From assembly GCF_000711715.1 (NCBI RefSeq), contig NZ_JONN01000001.1, positions 2,080,485 to 2,144,484 of the forward strand: a stretch of DNA of 64,000 nt, given 5' to 3'. The position numbers and the translations under genes are program-made. Of this stretch, positions 27,726 through 36,365 are shown piece after piece; the stretch's first letter is position 1; the number at the start of each line of letters is the position of its first letter. The notes beneath the pieces were generated by a model. It had not been told where the DNA came from and made no database searches. It saw nothing but the letters and a program-made list of their open reading frames with translations. The DNA comes from Sphingomonas astaxanthinifaciens DSM 22298 (GTDB lineage: Bacteria; Pseudomonadota; Alphaproteobacteria; Sphingomonadales; Sphingomonadaceae).

Positions 27726-28469
27726 ATGGCCGGCCATTCCAAATTCAAGAACATCATGCACCGCAAGGGCGCGCAGGACAAAAAGCGCTCGGGCATGTTC
27801 TCCAAGCTGAGCCGCGAAATCACCGTCGCGGCCAAGATGGGCCTGCCCGATCCCGACATGAACCCGCGCCTGCGCGCCGCGGTCAACGCCGCCAAGGCGC
27901 AGTCGATGCCCAAGGACAATATCCAGCGCGCGATCGATAAGGCGAGCAAGGGCGACGCGGAGAATTACGAGGAAGTCCGCTACGAGGGCTATGGCCCCAA
28001 TGGCGTGGCGATCATCGTCGAGGCGCTGACCGACAACCGCAACCGCACCGCGACCAATGTCCGCACCGCTTTCTCCAAGAACGGCGGCAACCTCGGCGCC
28101 AGCGGCAGCGTCTCCCACGGCTTCGAGCGGCTCGGCCTGATCGAATATCCGGCCAGCGTCGGTGACGAGGACAAGGTCATGGAAGCCGCGATCGAGGCCG
28201 GCGCCGACGACGTGCAGAGCGACGAGGACGGCCACCAGATCTGGACCCAGACCGACGGCATGCACGATGTCGCGAAAGCGCTCGAGGCGGCGCTCGGCGA
28301 GGCCTCGGCGGTCAAGCTGGCGTGGAAGCCGACCCTCACCACCGAGGTCACCGGCGATGCGGTCGCCAGCCTGATGAAGCTGGTCGACGCGCTCGAGGAC
28401 GATGACGACGTCCAGACCGTCTGGGGCAATTACGACATCTCGGACGACGAGCTGGCGAAGCTCGGCTGA
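27726..28469 (+). CDS. yebC: YebC/PmpR family protein
   Basis: This 247-residue protein begins with the family hallmark [18 protein letters not shown]. It continues with [20 protein letters not shown] and [14 protein letters not shown]. YebC proteins were first described as DNA-binding regulators and have more recently been linked to ribosomes stalled at proline-rich sequence. Proline-rich proteins such as TolA are encoded nearby. It stands 11 bp upstream of ruvC, the common yebC-ruvC order. Confidence 0.96.
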   Translation: MAGHSKFKNIMHRKGAQDKKRSGMFSKLSREITVAAKMGLPDPDMNPRLRAAVNAAKAQSMPKDNIQRAIDKASKGDAENYEEVRYEGYGPNGVAIIVEALTDNRNRTATNVRTAFSKNGGNLGASGSVSHGFERLGLIEYPASVGDEDKVMEAAIEAGADDVQSDEDGHQIWTQTDGMHDVAKALEAALGEASAVKLAWKPTLTTEVTGDAVASLMKLVDALEDDDDVQTVWGNYDISDDELAKLG

Positions 28470-28480
28470 GCGCCCAAGCA

Positions 28481-28966
28481 ATGATCATCCTCGGCCTCGA
28501 TCCGTCCCTGTCCTCCTGCGGCTGGGGCGTGATCCGGGCCGAGGGCAACCGGCTGACCCATGTCGCCAACGGGCAGGTCAAGACCAAGCCGAGCGCGCCG
28601 ATGCCCGAGCGGCTGGCGGAAATCGCGCGGGCGATCGACGCGATCCTCGCCGAACATCGCCCCGTCGCGGCCGCGGCCGAGGAAGTGTTCGTCAACCAGA
28701 ACCCCGCTTCTACCCTCAAGCTCGCGCAGGCGCGCGGGGTGGTGCTGATGTGCATGGGCCGCGCCGGGCTCGCGGTCGGCGAATATGCGCCGAGCCTCGT
28801 CAAGAAGGCGGTGGTCGGCACCGGCGGCGCGTCCAAGGACCAGGTTCACGCGATGGTGAAGATCCTGCTTCCCGGCACGAAGATCGCCGGCGAGGACGCC
28901 TCCGATGCCCTCGCCGTGGCGATCACGCATGCGCATCATCTGGCCACGGCGAGGCGCGTCGGCTGA
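28481..28966 (+). CDS. ruvC: Holliday junction resolvase RuvC
   Basis: RuvC cuts Holliday junctions as a dimer. This 161-residue protein has the catalytic acidic residues in [12 protein letters not shown] (Asp7), [12 protein letters not shown] (Glu) and [16 protein letters not shown] (Asp pair). It follows yebC. In many alphaproteobacteria ruvA and ruvB come next directly; here an antisense hydrolase gene lies between ruvC and ruvA, so ruvC is separated from ruvAB by about 1 kb. Its stop is 3 bp from that convergent gene. Confidence 0.97.
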   Translation: MIILGLDPSLSSCGWGVIRAEGNRLTHVANGQVKTKPSAPMPERLAEIARAIDAILAEHRPVAAAAEEVFVNQNPASTLKLAQARGVVLMCMGRAGLAVGEYAPSLVKKAVVGTGGASKDQVHAMVKILLPGTKIAGEDASDALAVAITHAHHLATARRVG

Positions 28967-28969
28967 GGC

Positions 28970-29845
28970 TCAGGCCTCGGCGTCGGCCAGCTGGGCGTGG
29001 CGCTCGCCCACCTCGCGGCCCTCGACAAAGGCGAGGAGGTCGGCGTTGATCACGTCGGCGTGGGTGGTCGCCATGCCGTGCGGGAAGCCCGGGTAGATCT
29101 TGATCCGGCCGTCCTTGAGCATCGTGATCGAACGCAGCGCCGAGATCCGGTAGGGCACGATCTGGTCGTCGTCGCCATGCATGACGAAGACCGGCACCTC
29201 GATCTTCCTGAGGTCGTCCGAGAAATCGGTCTCCGAAAAGGCCTTGATGCAGTCATACTGGGCCTTGATCCCGCCCATCATGCCCTGCCGCCACCAGTTG
29301 CGGATGACGCCTTCGATCGGCTGCACGCCCTCGCGGTTGAAGCCGTAGAACGGCCCCGAGGCGACATCGAGATAGGTCTGGGCGCGATTGGCCGCGACGC
29401 CCGCGCGATAGCCATCGAAGGCCTCCATCGGGACGCCCTCGGGATTGTCCTCGCCGACCAGCATCCGCGGCGGCACCGCGCCGAGGATCGCCGCCCTCGC
29501 GACCCGCCCCGGCTCGGCCCGAGCGACATAATGGACGACCTCGCCGCCGCCGGTCGAATGACCGACATGGACGGCGTTGCGAAGATCGAGATGCGCGGCC
29601 AGCTCGATCAGGTCGGCGGCATAGGTGTCCATCTCGTTGCCGTGGGACGTCTCGTCCGACCGGCCGTGCCCGCGACGGTCGTGGGCGATCACCCGGTAGC
29701 CCTTGTTCAGGAAGAACATGACCTGCGCGTCCCAGTCGTCGGCGCTGAGCGGCCAGCCGTGATGGAAGGCGATCGGCTGGGCGTCCTTGGGCCCCAGGTC
29801 CTTGAAGAAGATGCTCGTCCCGTCGCTGGTCGTGAACCTCGGCAT
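28970..29845 (-). CDS. alpha/beta hydrolase, chloroperoxidase-like
   Basis: This 291-residue protein matches the non-haem chloroperoxidase group of alpha/beta hydrolases: [20 protein letters not shown] at the N-terminus, the nucleophile in [10 protein letters not shown], Asp in [10 protein letters not shown] and His in [10 protein letters not shown]. Members act as esterases or perhydrolases on unknown substrates. ATG at 29845 has AAGGAG 6-12 bases upstream. It sits on the opposite strand between ruvC and ruvA, an unusual place, and ends 3 bp from the ruvC stop. Confidence 0.9.
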   Translation of the reverse strand: MPRFTTSDGTSIFFKDLGPKDAQPIAFHHGWPLSADDWDAQVMFFLNKGYRVIAHDRRGHGRSDETSHGNEMDTYAADLIELAAHLDLRNAVHVGHSTGGGEVVHYVARAEPGRVARAAILGAVPPRMLVGEDNPEGVPMEAFDGYRAGVAANRAQTYLDVASGPFYGFNREGVQPIEGVIRNWWRQGMMGGIKAQYDCIKAFSETDFSDDLRKIEVPVFVMHGDDDQIVPYRISALRSITMLKDGRIKIYPGFPHGMATTHADVINADLLAFVEGREVGERHAQLADAEA

Positions 29846-29977
29846 GACATGCTCCTTTCGCTTGGGCCCCACCCCGGCGACTCGTCGCTCAAGCACCATA
29901 ACATGTCGGGCACCGAACATTGTGACAGATGCCGTGGGGCCTCGACGACATGGGGGACAGCCCGCTACGAACCGCTG

Positions 29978-30574
29978 ATGATCGCCCGCCTCGCCGGCAG
30001 CCTCGTCGAAACCCATGCCGACAGCGCCGTCATCGACGTGCGCGGGATCGGCTATCTCGTGCTCGCCAGCGGCAAGACGCTGTCCGCGCTTCCGGCGGTG
30101 GGCGGCGAGGTCGTCCTCCTCACCGAGCTCCAGGTGCGCGAGGATTCGATGACGCTGTTCGCCTTCGGCTCGGCGGGAGAGCGCGAGGCCTTCCGCCAGC
30201 TCACCAACGTCCAGGGCGTCGGCGGCAAGGTCGCGCTGGCGATCCTCTCGATTCTCGCCCCCGACGAGCTCGCCCGCGCGGTCTCGGCCGGCGACAAGGC
30301 GATGATCGCGCGCGCCAATGGGGTGGGTCCCAAGCTTGCCCAGCGGATCGCGCTCGAACTCCAGGGCAAGCTCGGCCTCCCCGCCGCGCTCGGCCCCGCG
30401 ACCGGCGCCGCGGCGGGCAATCCGGCGACCAACGACGCCATGTCCGCGCTCGCCAATCTCGGCTTCAAGCCCGCCGAAGCCAGCGCCGCCGTCGCCGCCG
30501 CCGCCGAGGAACTCGGGCCATCGGCGACCCTCGACGCCCTCGTTCGCCTCGCCCTCCGAAAGGCCGCCAAATGA
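29978..30574 (+). CDS. ruvA: Holliday junction branch migration protein RuvA
   Basis: RuvA binds four-way junctions and loads RuvB. This 198-residue protein starts [13 protein letters not shown] and has the helix-hairpin-helix segments [14 protein letters not shown] and [19 protein letters not shown]-terminal RuvB-binding domain ([15 protein letters not shown]) follows after an Ala/Gly-rich linker. The stop overlaps the GFA-family start by 4 bp (ATGA), so ruvA, the GFA gene and ruvB form one transcription unit. Its promoter should lie in 29846-29977, shared with the divergent hydrolase. Confidence 0.97.
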   Translation: MIARLAGSLVETHADSAVIDVRGIGYLVLASGKTLSALPAVGGEVVLLTELQVREDSMTLFAFGSAGEREAFRQLTNVQGVGGKVALAILSILAPDELARAVSAGDKAMIARANGVGPKLAQRIALELQGKLGLPAALGPATGAAAGNPATNDAMSALANLGFKPAEASAAVAAAAEELGPSATLDALVRLALRKAAK

Positions 30575-30984
30575 CCGAGCATCGTGCCTCCTGCCGCTGC
30601 GGACAGCTCGTCGCGATCGCGTCGGGCGATCCGGTTAGGGTGTCCGTCTGCCATTGCCGCAACTGCCAGAAGCGGACGGGGAGCGCCTTCGCGGCGCAGG
30701 CCCGCTGGCCCGGCGACCGCGTGGCAATCAGCGGCTCGTCCGGCACGTTCGAGAAGGCCGGCGACAGCGGCAGTACGGCGACCTTCCACTTCTGTCCCGA
30801 GTGCGGGTCGGACGTCTATTTCGTGAACGGCGGTTCGTCGGTGCACGTCGCCGTCGCCGACAGCATCGCGATTCCGATCGGCGCCTTCGACGATCCGAGC
30901 TTCGCCACCCCGCAATTTTCGGTGTGGGAAAGCCGCAAGCACGAATGGGTTGAGATTCGCGGGCCCGGGATTGATCACGACTGA
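30571..30984 (+). CDS. GFA family zinc protein inserted between ruvA and ruvB
   Basis: This 137-residue protein matches the GFA (glutathione-dependent formaldehyde-activating enzyme-like) family. Zinc-binding cysteines appear in [21 protein letters not shown] and [11 protein letters not shown]. The family name comes from a proposed role in S-hydroxymethylglutathione formation; most members have no proven function. It overlaps ruvA by 4 bp and ruvB by 1 bp. A glutathione-dependent formaldehyde operon is elsewhere in the window at 47357-49711. Confidence 0.92.
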   Translation: MTEHRASCRCGQLVAIASGDPVRVSVCHCRNCQKRTGSAFAAQARWPGDRVAISGSSGTFEKAGDSGSTATFHFCPECGSDVYFVNGGSSVHVAVADSIAIPIGAFDDPSFATPQFSVWESRKHEWVEIRGPGIDHD

Positions 30985-32009
30985 TGGCCACCGACCCCGA
31001 CCGCATCACCACGCCCGAACGGACCAGCGAGGACGTCGACGCCGCGCTTCGCCCGAAGCATCTCGACGAGTTCGTCGGCCAGCAGGGGGCGCGCGAGAAC
31101 CTGCGCGTGTTTATCGCCGCCGCCAAGGCGCGCGGCGAGGCACTCGACCATGTCCTCTTCTTCGGGCCCCCGGGCCTCGGCAAGACCACGCTGGCGCAGA
31201 TCGTCGCGCGCGAAATGGGGGTCGGCTTCCGCGCCACCTCGGGACCGGTGATCGCCAAGTCGGGCGACCTCGCCGCGCTTCTCACCAATCTCGAGGACGG
31301 CGACGTGCTCTTCATCGACGAAATCCATCGCCTCAATCCGGCGGTCGAGGAAGTCCTCTATCCGGCGATGGAGGACCGCGCGCTCGACCTCGTGATCGGC
31401 GAGGGTCCCTCGGCGCGCTCGGTCCGGATCGACCTGCCGCGCTTCACCCTCGTCGGCGCGACCACCCGCCAGGGGCTGCTGACCACCCCGCTGCGCGACC
31501 GCTTCGGCATTCCCGTCCGGCTCAACTTCTACACCGTCGACGAACTCGAACGGGTGGTCCGCCGCGCCGCCAGCCTGCTCGGCGCCCCGGTCAGCGAGGA
31601 TGGCGCGCACGAGATCGCCCGCCGCAGCCGCGGCACCCCGCGAATCGCCGGCCGCCTGCTCCGCCGCGTCCGCGACTTCGCCCATGCCGCGGGGGCCGAG
31701 ACGATCGACGCCGCCACCGCCGACCGCGCGCTCGGCCGGCTTGAGATCGACAGCCTCGGCCTCGACGCCATGGATCGCCGCTACCTCCACATGATCGCCG
31801 ATCTCTACGGCGGCGGCCCGGTCGGGGTGGAGACGCTTGCCGCGGGCCTCAGCGAGCCGCGCGACACGATCGAGGACGTGATCGAGCCCTATCTCATTCA
31901 GCTCGGCCTCATCGCCCGCACCGCACGCGGGCGCTGCCTAAACGGCAAGGCCTGGACCCATCTCGGCCTGACTCCGCCCGCGGGGACCGCCAACGGCCTG
32001 TTCGACTAG
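30984..32009 (+). CDS. ruvB: Holliday junction branch migration helicase RuvB
   Basis: RuvB is the AAA+ motor that drives branch migration with RuvA. At 341 residues it has the normal length. The Walker A is GPPGLGKTT, Walker B is [10 protein letters not shown], and sensor residues lie in GATTRQGLL. The C-terminal winged helix ends [10 protein letters not shown]. It starts in a TGATG junction with the GFA gene. Together with ruvC it completes the RuvABC resolvasome in this window. Confidence 0.98.
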   Translation: MATDPDRITTPERTSEDVDAALRPKHLDEFVGQQGARENLRVFIAAAKARGEALDHVLFFGPPGLGKTTLAQIVAREMGVGFRATSGPVIAKSGDLAALLTNLEDGDVLFIDEIHRLNPAVEEVLYPAMEDRALDLVIGEGPSARSVRIDLPRFTLVGATTRQGLLTTPLRDRFGIPVRLNFYTVDELERVVRRAASLLGAPVSEDGAHEIARRSRGTPRIAGRLLRRVRDFAHAAGAETIDAATADRALGRLEIDSLGLDAMDRRYLHMIADLYGGGPVGVETLAAGLSEPRDTIEDVIEPYLIQLGLIARTARGRCLNGKAWTHLGLTPPAGTANGLFD

Positions 32010-32022
32010 GGAGAAAACCAGC

Positions 32023-33135
32023 TTGTCGCTTCTGTTCGCTCTTGCCCTTCAGGCTGCCACCCAGCCGGCCGCCGCAATCGCGCCCGACTACGCCAAGGAC
32101 GCCGACTGGCTCTGCCTGCCCGGCCGCCGCGACGTCTGCTCGACCCCGCTGCCGACCACCGCGCTCAGCAAGTTCGGCTATGGCTCGACCGGGCTCAGCA
32201 CGGTGGCCAAGAACCCGAAGGTCGACTGCTTCTACGTCTATCCGACGGTCAGCCAGGACCGGGCGATGAACAGCGACCTCAAGGTCGCCGAGGAGAATGG
32301 CGCGGCGATCACGCAGCTCGCCCGCTTCACGGGCGTGTGCCGGACCTTCGCCCCCATCTACCGGCAGATGACCACCGCCGCGATCGGCGCGGCGGCGCTC
32401 GGCCAGGACCCGAAGCCATGGTTCGAGCTCGCCTATGGCGACGTCCGCTCGGCCTTCCGCAACTTCCTCGCCACCCGCGCCAAGGGGCGGCCCTATGTCC
32501 TCATCGGCCACAGCCAGGGGAGCTGGCTGCTCCAGACGCTGATCGCGCGCGAGATCGAGGGCCAGCCGGCGGCGAAGCAGATGGCGCTGGCGATCATTCC
32601 CGGCTTCAACGTGCTGGTCCCCGAGGGCAAGTTCGTCGGCGGCACCTTCCAGTCGACCCCGCTCTGCACCCGGCTCGGGCAGAAGGGCTGCGTCGTCAGC
32701 TACGTCAGCTACCGCACCAACAATCCGCCGCCCGCCGGCGCCCTGTTCGGCATGGCCCCGGCCAAGGGCATGACCGTCGCCTGTACCAATCCCGCCGCGC
32801 TCGGCACCAAGGGCTGGGCGCCACTCGACAGCTACTGGTACACTCGCTCGCAGCTGCCGGTGCCGGGCGGGCCGATCCGCTGGTCGAGCGAGGGCAGCCC
32901 GCCGTCACCCTTCCTGCGCACCGAGGGCCTCGCCTCGGCCCGCTGCGTCAACGACGGCCAGCGCGGCTATCTCGAGATCCGCACCAACGTCACGCCGGGC
33001 GCGAAATGGACCGACCGGATCGGCGGCGAGGTCGGGATCGGCGGCATGTTTATCCCCGGCTGGGGGATGCACCTCTCAGACGTCCCCGCCGCGCAGGGCG
33101 ACCTGATGCGGCTGGTCGAGGCGGTGGCGCGCTAG
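32023..33135 (+). CDS. DUF3089 alpha/beta hydrolase-like protein
   Basis: This 370-residue protein carries the DUF3089 pattern: DCFYVYPTVSQDR, CRTFAPIYRQMT and the lipase-like nucleophile LIGHSQGSWLL. Four or more cysteines suggest disulphides and export. The N-terminus is hydrophobic and short (SLLFALALQAATQPAAA), consistent with a signal peptide. It starts with TTG 13 bp after ruvB. Substrate unknown. The stop shares a CTAG with the convergent regulator gene. Confidence 0.87.
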   Translation: MSLLFALALQAATQPAAAIAPDYAKDADWLCLPGRRDVCSTPLPTTALSKFGYGSTGLSTVAKNPKVDCFYVYPTVSQDRAMNSDLKVAEENGAAITQLARFTGVCRTFAPIYRQMTTAAIGAAALGQDPKPWFELAYGDVRSAFRNFLATRAKGRPYVLIGHSQGSWLLQTLIAREIEGQPAAKQMALAIIPGFNVLVPEGKFVGGTFQSTPLCTRLGQKGCVVSYVSYRTNNPPPAGALFGMAPAKGMTVACTNPAALGTKGWAPLDSYWYTRSQLPVPGGPIRWSSEGSPPSPFLRTEGLASARCVNDGQRGYLEIRTNVTPGAKWTDRIGGEVGIGGMFIPGWGMHLSDVPAAQGDLMRLVEAVAR

Positions 33136-33338
33136 TCGGCCAGCCAGAACAATTCCTCCACCGGCCGCTCGAGCGCGGCGGCGAGCCGCAGCGCCAGCAC
33201 GGTGGAGGGGACGAACACCCCGTTCTCGACCGTGTTGATCGTCTTGCGGCTGACCGCGCAGCGCTCGGCGAGCTCGGCCTGGGTCAGGCCAAGCTCGCTC
33301 CGCCGCTCCTTCAGCCGGTTGCCGAGCTTGTCGCTCAT
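33132..33338 (-). CDS. XRE family transcriptional regulator
   Basis: This 68-residue protein is little more than a helix-turn-helix: RLKERRSELGLTQAELAERC followed by VSRKTINTVENG. It resembles the small regulators paired with membrane proteins. Its ATG overlaps the stop of the upstream membrane gene by 4 bp. Two matching palindromes lie just upstream of the operon, so it probably represses its own transcription. Family members of this size act as dimers. Confidence 0.92.
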   Translation of the reverse strand: MSDKLGNRLKERRSELGLTQAELAERCAVSRKTINTVENGVFVPSTVLALRLAAALERPVEELFWLAD

Positions 33339-33871
33339 GCCTCGAGCCCGCGCTGCGCGGCGCGCTCCAGCATGAGGAAGTGGAGGAGGCCGATGCCGAG
33401 GCTGAGGCTGATCACCAGGTGCAGCGCGCCGCGCACGCTGATCGGGGCCACCGGCAGCATCGTGTAGACGAGCGCGCCCAGCCCGACCGCGGCGATGAAC
33501 GCGCTGCGGATCGCGAGCAGCCGGTTCATCCGGGTCGCCTCGTCGTCGATCATGTCGCGAAGGGCCTTCGGCGAGAACCAGAAGCCGCGGGTGACGAGCA
33601 GCAGCATCATCAGCAGCGTCAGCACCGCCCAGGCCCCGATCTTGACGTGATCGACCGCCCGGTCGCCATCGGCCGCCGAGAAGTAGATCGCCTGCTGCGA
33701 AAGATAGATCACCAGCACCGCGGGCAGCATCCGCATCCGCCGCTGCGCATAATGCTCGGCCTGTTCGCTGAGGCTTCCCTTGGGCCGGCGACGGTCGCGC
33801 AGCTTGGCGATGAGAAGCAGCAACAGCCCGAACCCGACGCCGACCAGCAGCCCCCACGAATAATCACTCAC
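33335..33871 (-). CDS. multi-pass membrane protein paired with XRE regulator
   Basis: This 178-residue protein has four or five hydrophobic segments: near the N-terminus (WGLLVGVGFGLLLLLIA), about 50-65, 78-95, 120-138 and 148-165. A basic RDRRRP follows the first. GTG at 33871 has AGGAG about 8 bases upstream, and that ribosome site touches the first operator. The family is not recognised. The pairing with a small XRE regulator resembles other bacterial membrane protein-regulator pairs whose roles are mostly unknown. Confidence 0.75.
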   Translation of the reverse strand: MSDYSWGLLVGVGFGLLLLLIAKLRDRRRPKGSLSEQAEHYAQRRMRMLPAVLVIYLSQQAIYFSAADGDRAVDHVKIGAWAVLTLLMMLLLVTRGFWFSPKALRDMIDDEATRMNRLLAIRSAFIAAVGLGALVYTMLPVAPISVRGALHLVISLSLGIGLLHFLMLERAAQRGLEA

Positions 33872-33883
33872 GAACCGTCTCCT

Positions 33884-33917
33884 GTAACCTGTGAGTTACA
33901 TGTAACCTTCACGTTAC
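33884..33917 (-). promoter_or_regulatory. tandem palindromic operators upstream of membrane protein-XRE operon
   Basis: Two copies of GTAAC-N6-GTTAC lie at 33884-33899 and 33902-33917, 18 bp apart centre to centre. The first reads GTAACCTGTGAGTTAC and the second GTAACCTTCACGTTAC. They sit 13-46 bp upstream of the GTG start of the membrane protein, overlapping its likely promoter and ribosome-site region. The spacing (under two helical turns) suits cooperative binding of two dimers, most simply by the XRE regulator of the same operon. Confidence 0.65.
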
Positions 33918-33982
33918 TTGCCTGTCAAGCAGGGTCCGCGTGGGGTTCCGTCGCGAGTCCGGCACGGCTAGAGGCTCGGACC

Positions 33983-34447
33983 ATGGCGTCATCCTTCGAC
34001 CAGCCCTATCGCGGCGGCTTCGTCGGGCCGGAGCATCGCTTCGCGCTCACCGTCTATTTCGAGGACACGGACACCGCCGGCATCGTCTATTACGCCAACT
34101 ATCTGAAGTTCATGGAGCGCGCCCGCTCGGACATGCTGCGCGCGGCCGAGGTCGACCAGCGCGGCGCGCTCGAGGCCGGGACCGGGGTCTATGCCGTCGC
34201 CGAGGCCCATGTCCGCTACCTTCGCCCGGCCAAGCTCGGCGACGACCTTGTCATCGTCTCGACGCTCGAGGAAGTCCGCGCCGCCTCGGTCCGGATTCAG
34301 CAGCGAGTCATGCGCGGAGCCGAATGTTGCGCCGAGGGGCGCATCACCGCCGCCTTCCTGACCCCCGACGGCCGGCCGACCCGCCAGCCGCGGGAGTGGG
34401 TCGCGCGGTTCCAGCAGATCCAGTCCCAGACGAAGGAGCAGGCATGA
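33983..34447 (+). CDS. ybgC: tol-pal-associated acyl-CoA thioesterase YbgC
   Basis: This 154-residue hot-dog-fold thioesterase has the catalytic FEDTDTAGIVYYANYLKFME, close to the family consensus with its catalytic Asp. It hydrolyses short acyl-CoA esters and is usually the first gene of the tol-pal operon, as here. ATG at 33983 is chosen. The stop overlaps tolQ by 4 bp (ATGA). Confidence 0.95.
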   Translation: MASSFDQPYRGGFVGPEHRFALTVYFEDTDTAGIVYYANYLKFMERARSDMLRAAEVDQRGALEAGTGVYAVAEAHVRYLRPAKLGDDLVIVSTLEEVRAASVRIQQRVMRGAECCAEGRITAAFLTPDGRPTRQPREWVARFQQIQSQTKEQA

Positions 34448-35130
34448 CGGCGCCGGAAGCCGCCAATCTGATGAGTCCACTCGCCCTCTTCCTCCACGCC
34501 GACGTGGTGGTGAAGGCGGTCATGATCGGCCTGCTGCTCGCCAGTGTCTGGACCTGGGGGATCATCCTCACCCACGGCGCCCGGCTGCGGCGGATCAACG
34601 CCGCGACCAATGCCTGGGAGCGCGATTTCTGGGCGGCCAAGGACATTGACGCCTTCCACGAAGCGCGCGGCAAGGACGACTTGCCCAGCGCCCGGATCGT
34701 CACCGCCGGGCTGACCGAATGGCGCCGTTCGGTCGGGCTCGGCAGCGCCGACCGGAGCGGCGCGCGCGAGCGGCTGACCACGGTGATGAGCGCCGAGGTC
34801 GAGCAGGAACTCGACCGCCTCTCGGACCGGCTCAACATCCTCGCCACCGTCGCCAGCGCCGCGCCCTTCATCGGCCTGTTCGGGACCGTCTGGGGGATCA
34901 TGCGCAGCTTCACCGCCATTGCCGGCGCCAACAACACCAGCCTGGCGGTGGTCGCCCCGGGCATCGCCGAGGCGCTGTTCGCGACCGCGATTGGCCTGTT
35001 CGCCGCCATCCCCGCGCTGATCGCCTACAACCGCCTGACCCATGGGCTCGACCGGCTGGAGGCCAGGCTCAACCGCTTCGCCGACCGGTTTCACGCGACG
35101 CTGAGCCGCGAGCTCGAGCGGGACGGCTGA
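34444..35130 (+). CDS. tolQ: Tol-Pal system protein TolQ
   Basis: TolQ is an inner-membrane proton-channel subunit with three membrane segments, powering TolA. This 228-residue protein shows VVVKAVMIGLLLASVWTWGI near the N-terminus. The family core follows: LATVASAAPFIGLFGTVWGI, then PGIAEALFATAIGLFAAIPA. Expected Thr/Ala pore residues are in the last helix. Overlaps: 4 bp with ybgC and 1 bp with tolR (TGATG). Confidence 0.96.
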   Translation: MTAPEAANLMSPLALFLHADVVVKAVMIGLLLASVWTWGIILTHGARLRRINAATNAWERDFWAAKDIDAFHEARGKDDLPSARIVTAGLTEWRRSVGLGSADRSGARERLTTVMSAEVEQELDRLSDRLNILATVASAAPFIGLFGTVWGIMRSFTAIAGANNTSLAVVAPGIAEALFATAIGLFAAIPALIAYNRLTHGLDRLEARLNRFADRFHATLSRELERDG

Positions 35131-35564
35131 TGGGCGCGTCGGTGGGCAAGCGCCGCCGCGGCGGGCGCCGGGCGCCGATGGCGGAGATCAACGTCACCCC
35201 GTTGGTGGACGTGATGCTGGTGCTGCTGATTATCTTCATGGTGACCGCACCCCTGCTGGTTGCGGGGGTTCCGGTCGACCTGCCGCAGAACCGCGCCGCG
35301 CCGCTCGACCAGCAGGCGCAGCCGGTCCAGGTCAGCCTCGACGGCACGGGCGCGATCTTCATCGACGACCAGCCGGTGGCCGAAGCCGCGCTACCCCAGA
35401 AGCTCGCCGCCATCGCCGCCCAGCCGGCTCCGCCCGAGGGTCGCCGCATCTACCTGCGCGCCGACCGGGGCCTCGACTATGGCAAGGTGATGCGGGTGAT
35501 GGGTGAGCTCAACCGCGCCGGCCTCAACCGCGTCGCGCTGGTCAGTGTGGGCGAGGGCCAGTGA
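35130..35564 (+). CDS. tolR: Tol-Pal system protein TolR
   Basis: This 144-residue ExbD/TolR protein has one membrane segment after MAEINVTPLVDVMLVLLIIF, with the proton-path Asp in PLVDVML. A periplasmic domain follows with LRADRGLDYGKVMRVMGEL. It forms the proton-driven complex with TolQ and TolA. It overlaps tolA by 4 bp (GTGA). Confidence 0.96.
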   Translation: MGASVGKRRRGGRRAPMAEINVTPLVDVMLVLLIIFMVTAPLLVAGVPVDLPQNRAAPLDQQAQPVQVSLDGTGAIFIDDQPVAEAALPQKLAAIAAQPAPPEGRRIYLRADRGLDYGKVMRVMGELNRAGLNRVALVSVGEGQ

Positions 35565-36358
35565 GGGTCGACCGGGGCGAAGCGCGGGGAACGGGGCTTG
35601 CCCTTGCCCTACATGTCGCCCTGGTGGCGCTCCTGACCACCAGCCTCGCGCGGATGCCCAAGCCGCCCGAGCCCGCCCCGGTCGAGGTCGAGTTCGTCGA
35701 CAGCGACGAGGTGGCGCTGACCGCTGCCGCGCCGCAGCAGGCAACCCCGCCGCCCGCCGCTGAGGCTCCGGCCGAAAGCCCGCCGGCACCGACCCCGCCA
35801 GCGCCACAACCCGCTCCGGCCCCGCCGCTTCCGACGCCGATCGCGCCGCCGACCCCGTCGCCGCGCGTCGAGCAGGTCCGCGCGACGCCGCCGCGCCCCG
35901 CGCCGCCGCGTCCTGCGCCCCCAAAGCCCGCTCCGCCGCGCCAGAGCCGGATCGGCGACGATTTCCTCAAGGGCATTCCCAATCCCAATGCCGACCTTGC
36001 GCCCAAGCCCGCGCAGCAGGGTGCCGCGACCTTCAGCGCGGCGGCCAAGGCCAGCGTCGACGGGGCGATCAAGCGCCAGATCCAGCCCTGCGCCGACCGC
36101 CAGCCGACCCTCGGCCCCGACGCCGACGGAATCCGCGTGGTGGTCAACCTGCGGCTCGACCGCTCGGGCCGGCTGTCGCGCCCGCCGACCTTCGTCCGCT
36201 CCAATGCAAGCGGCGACAAGGCCCGCTTCGAAGACCTCGCCTTTGATCAGGCCGTGGCCGTTTTCCGCGCCTGTTCGCCCTTGCGCCTGCCGCCCGAACT
36301 GTACAGCACAGCGCAAGGTGGCTGGGGTAACATCAATCTTACCTATGCCGCGAAGTGA
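35561..36358 (+). CDS. tolA: TolA-like envelope protein with proline-rich linker
   Basis: This 265-residue protein has an N-terminal membrane anchor (GLALALHVALVALLTTSLA), a long Pro/Ala-rich linker over about residues 30-130 with PxP repeats such as PRPAPPRPAPPKPAPP, and a C-terminal TonB/TolA-like domain of about 110 residues. TolA links the inner-membrane motor to Pal at the outer membrane. The classical Ala/Lys-rich helical domain II is missing; the linker is TonB-like. Its position between tolR and tolB supports TolA. Confidence 0.88.
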   Translation: MRVDRGEARGTGLALALHVALVALLTTSLARMPKPPEPAPVEVEFVDSDEVALTAAAPQQATPPPAAEAPAESPPAPTPPAPQPAPAPPLPTPIAPPTPSPRVEQVRATPPRPAPPRPAPPKPAPPRQSRIGDDFLKGIPNPNADLAPKPAQQGAATFSAAAKASVDGAIKRQIQPCADRQPTLGPDADGIRVVVNLRLDRSGRLSRPPTFVRSNASGDKARFEDLAFDQAVAVFRACSPLRLPPELYSTAQGGWGNINLTYAAK

Positions 36359-36365
36359 GGAACGG

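Noticed and set aside
28970..29845. Hydrolase between ruvC and ruvA as a mobile insertion
   Set aside because: No flanking repeats, transposase or composition change; the odd position is reported but transfer is not supported.
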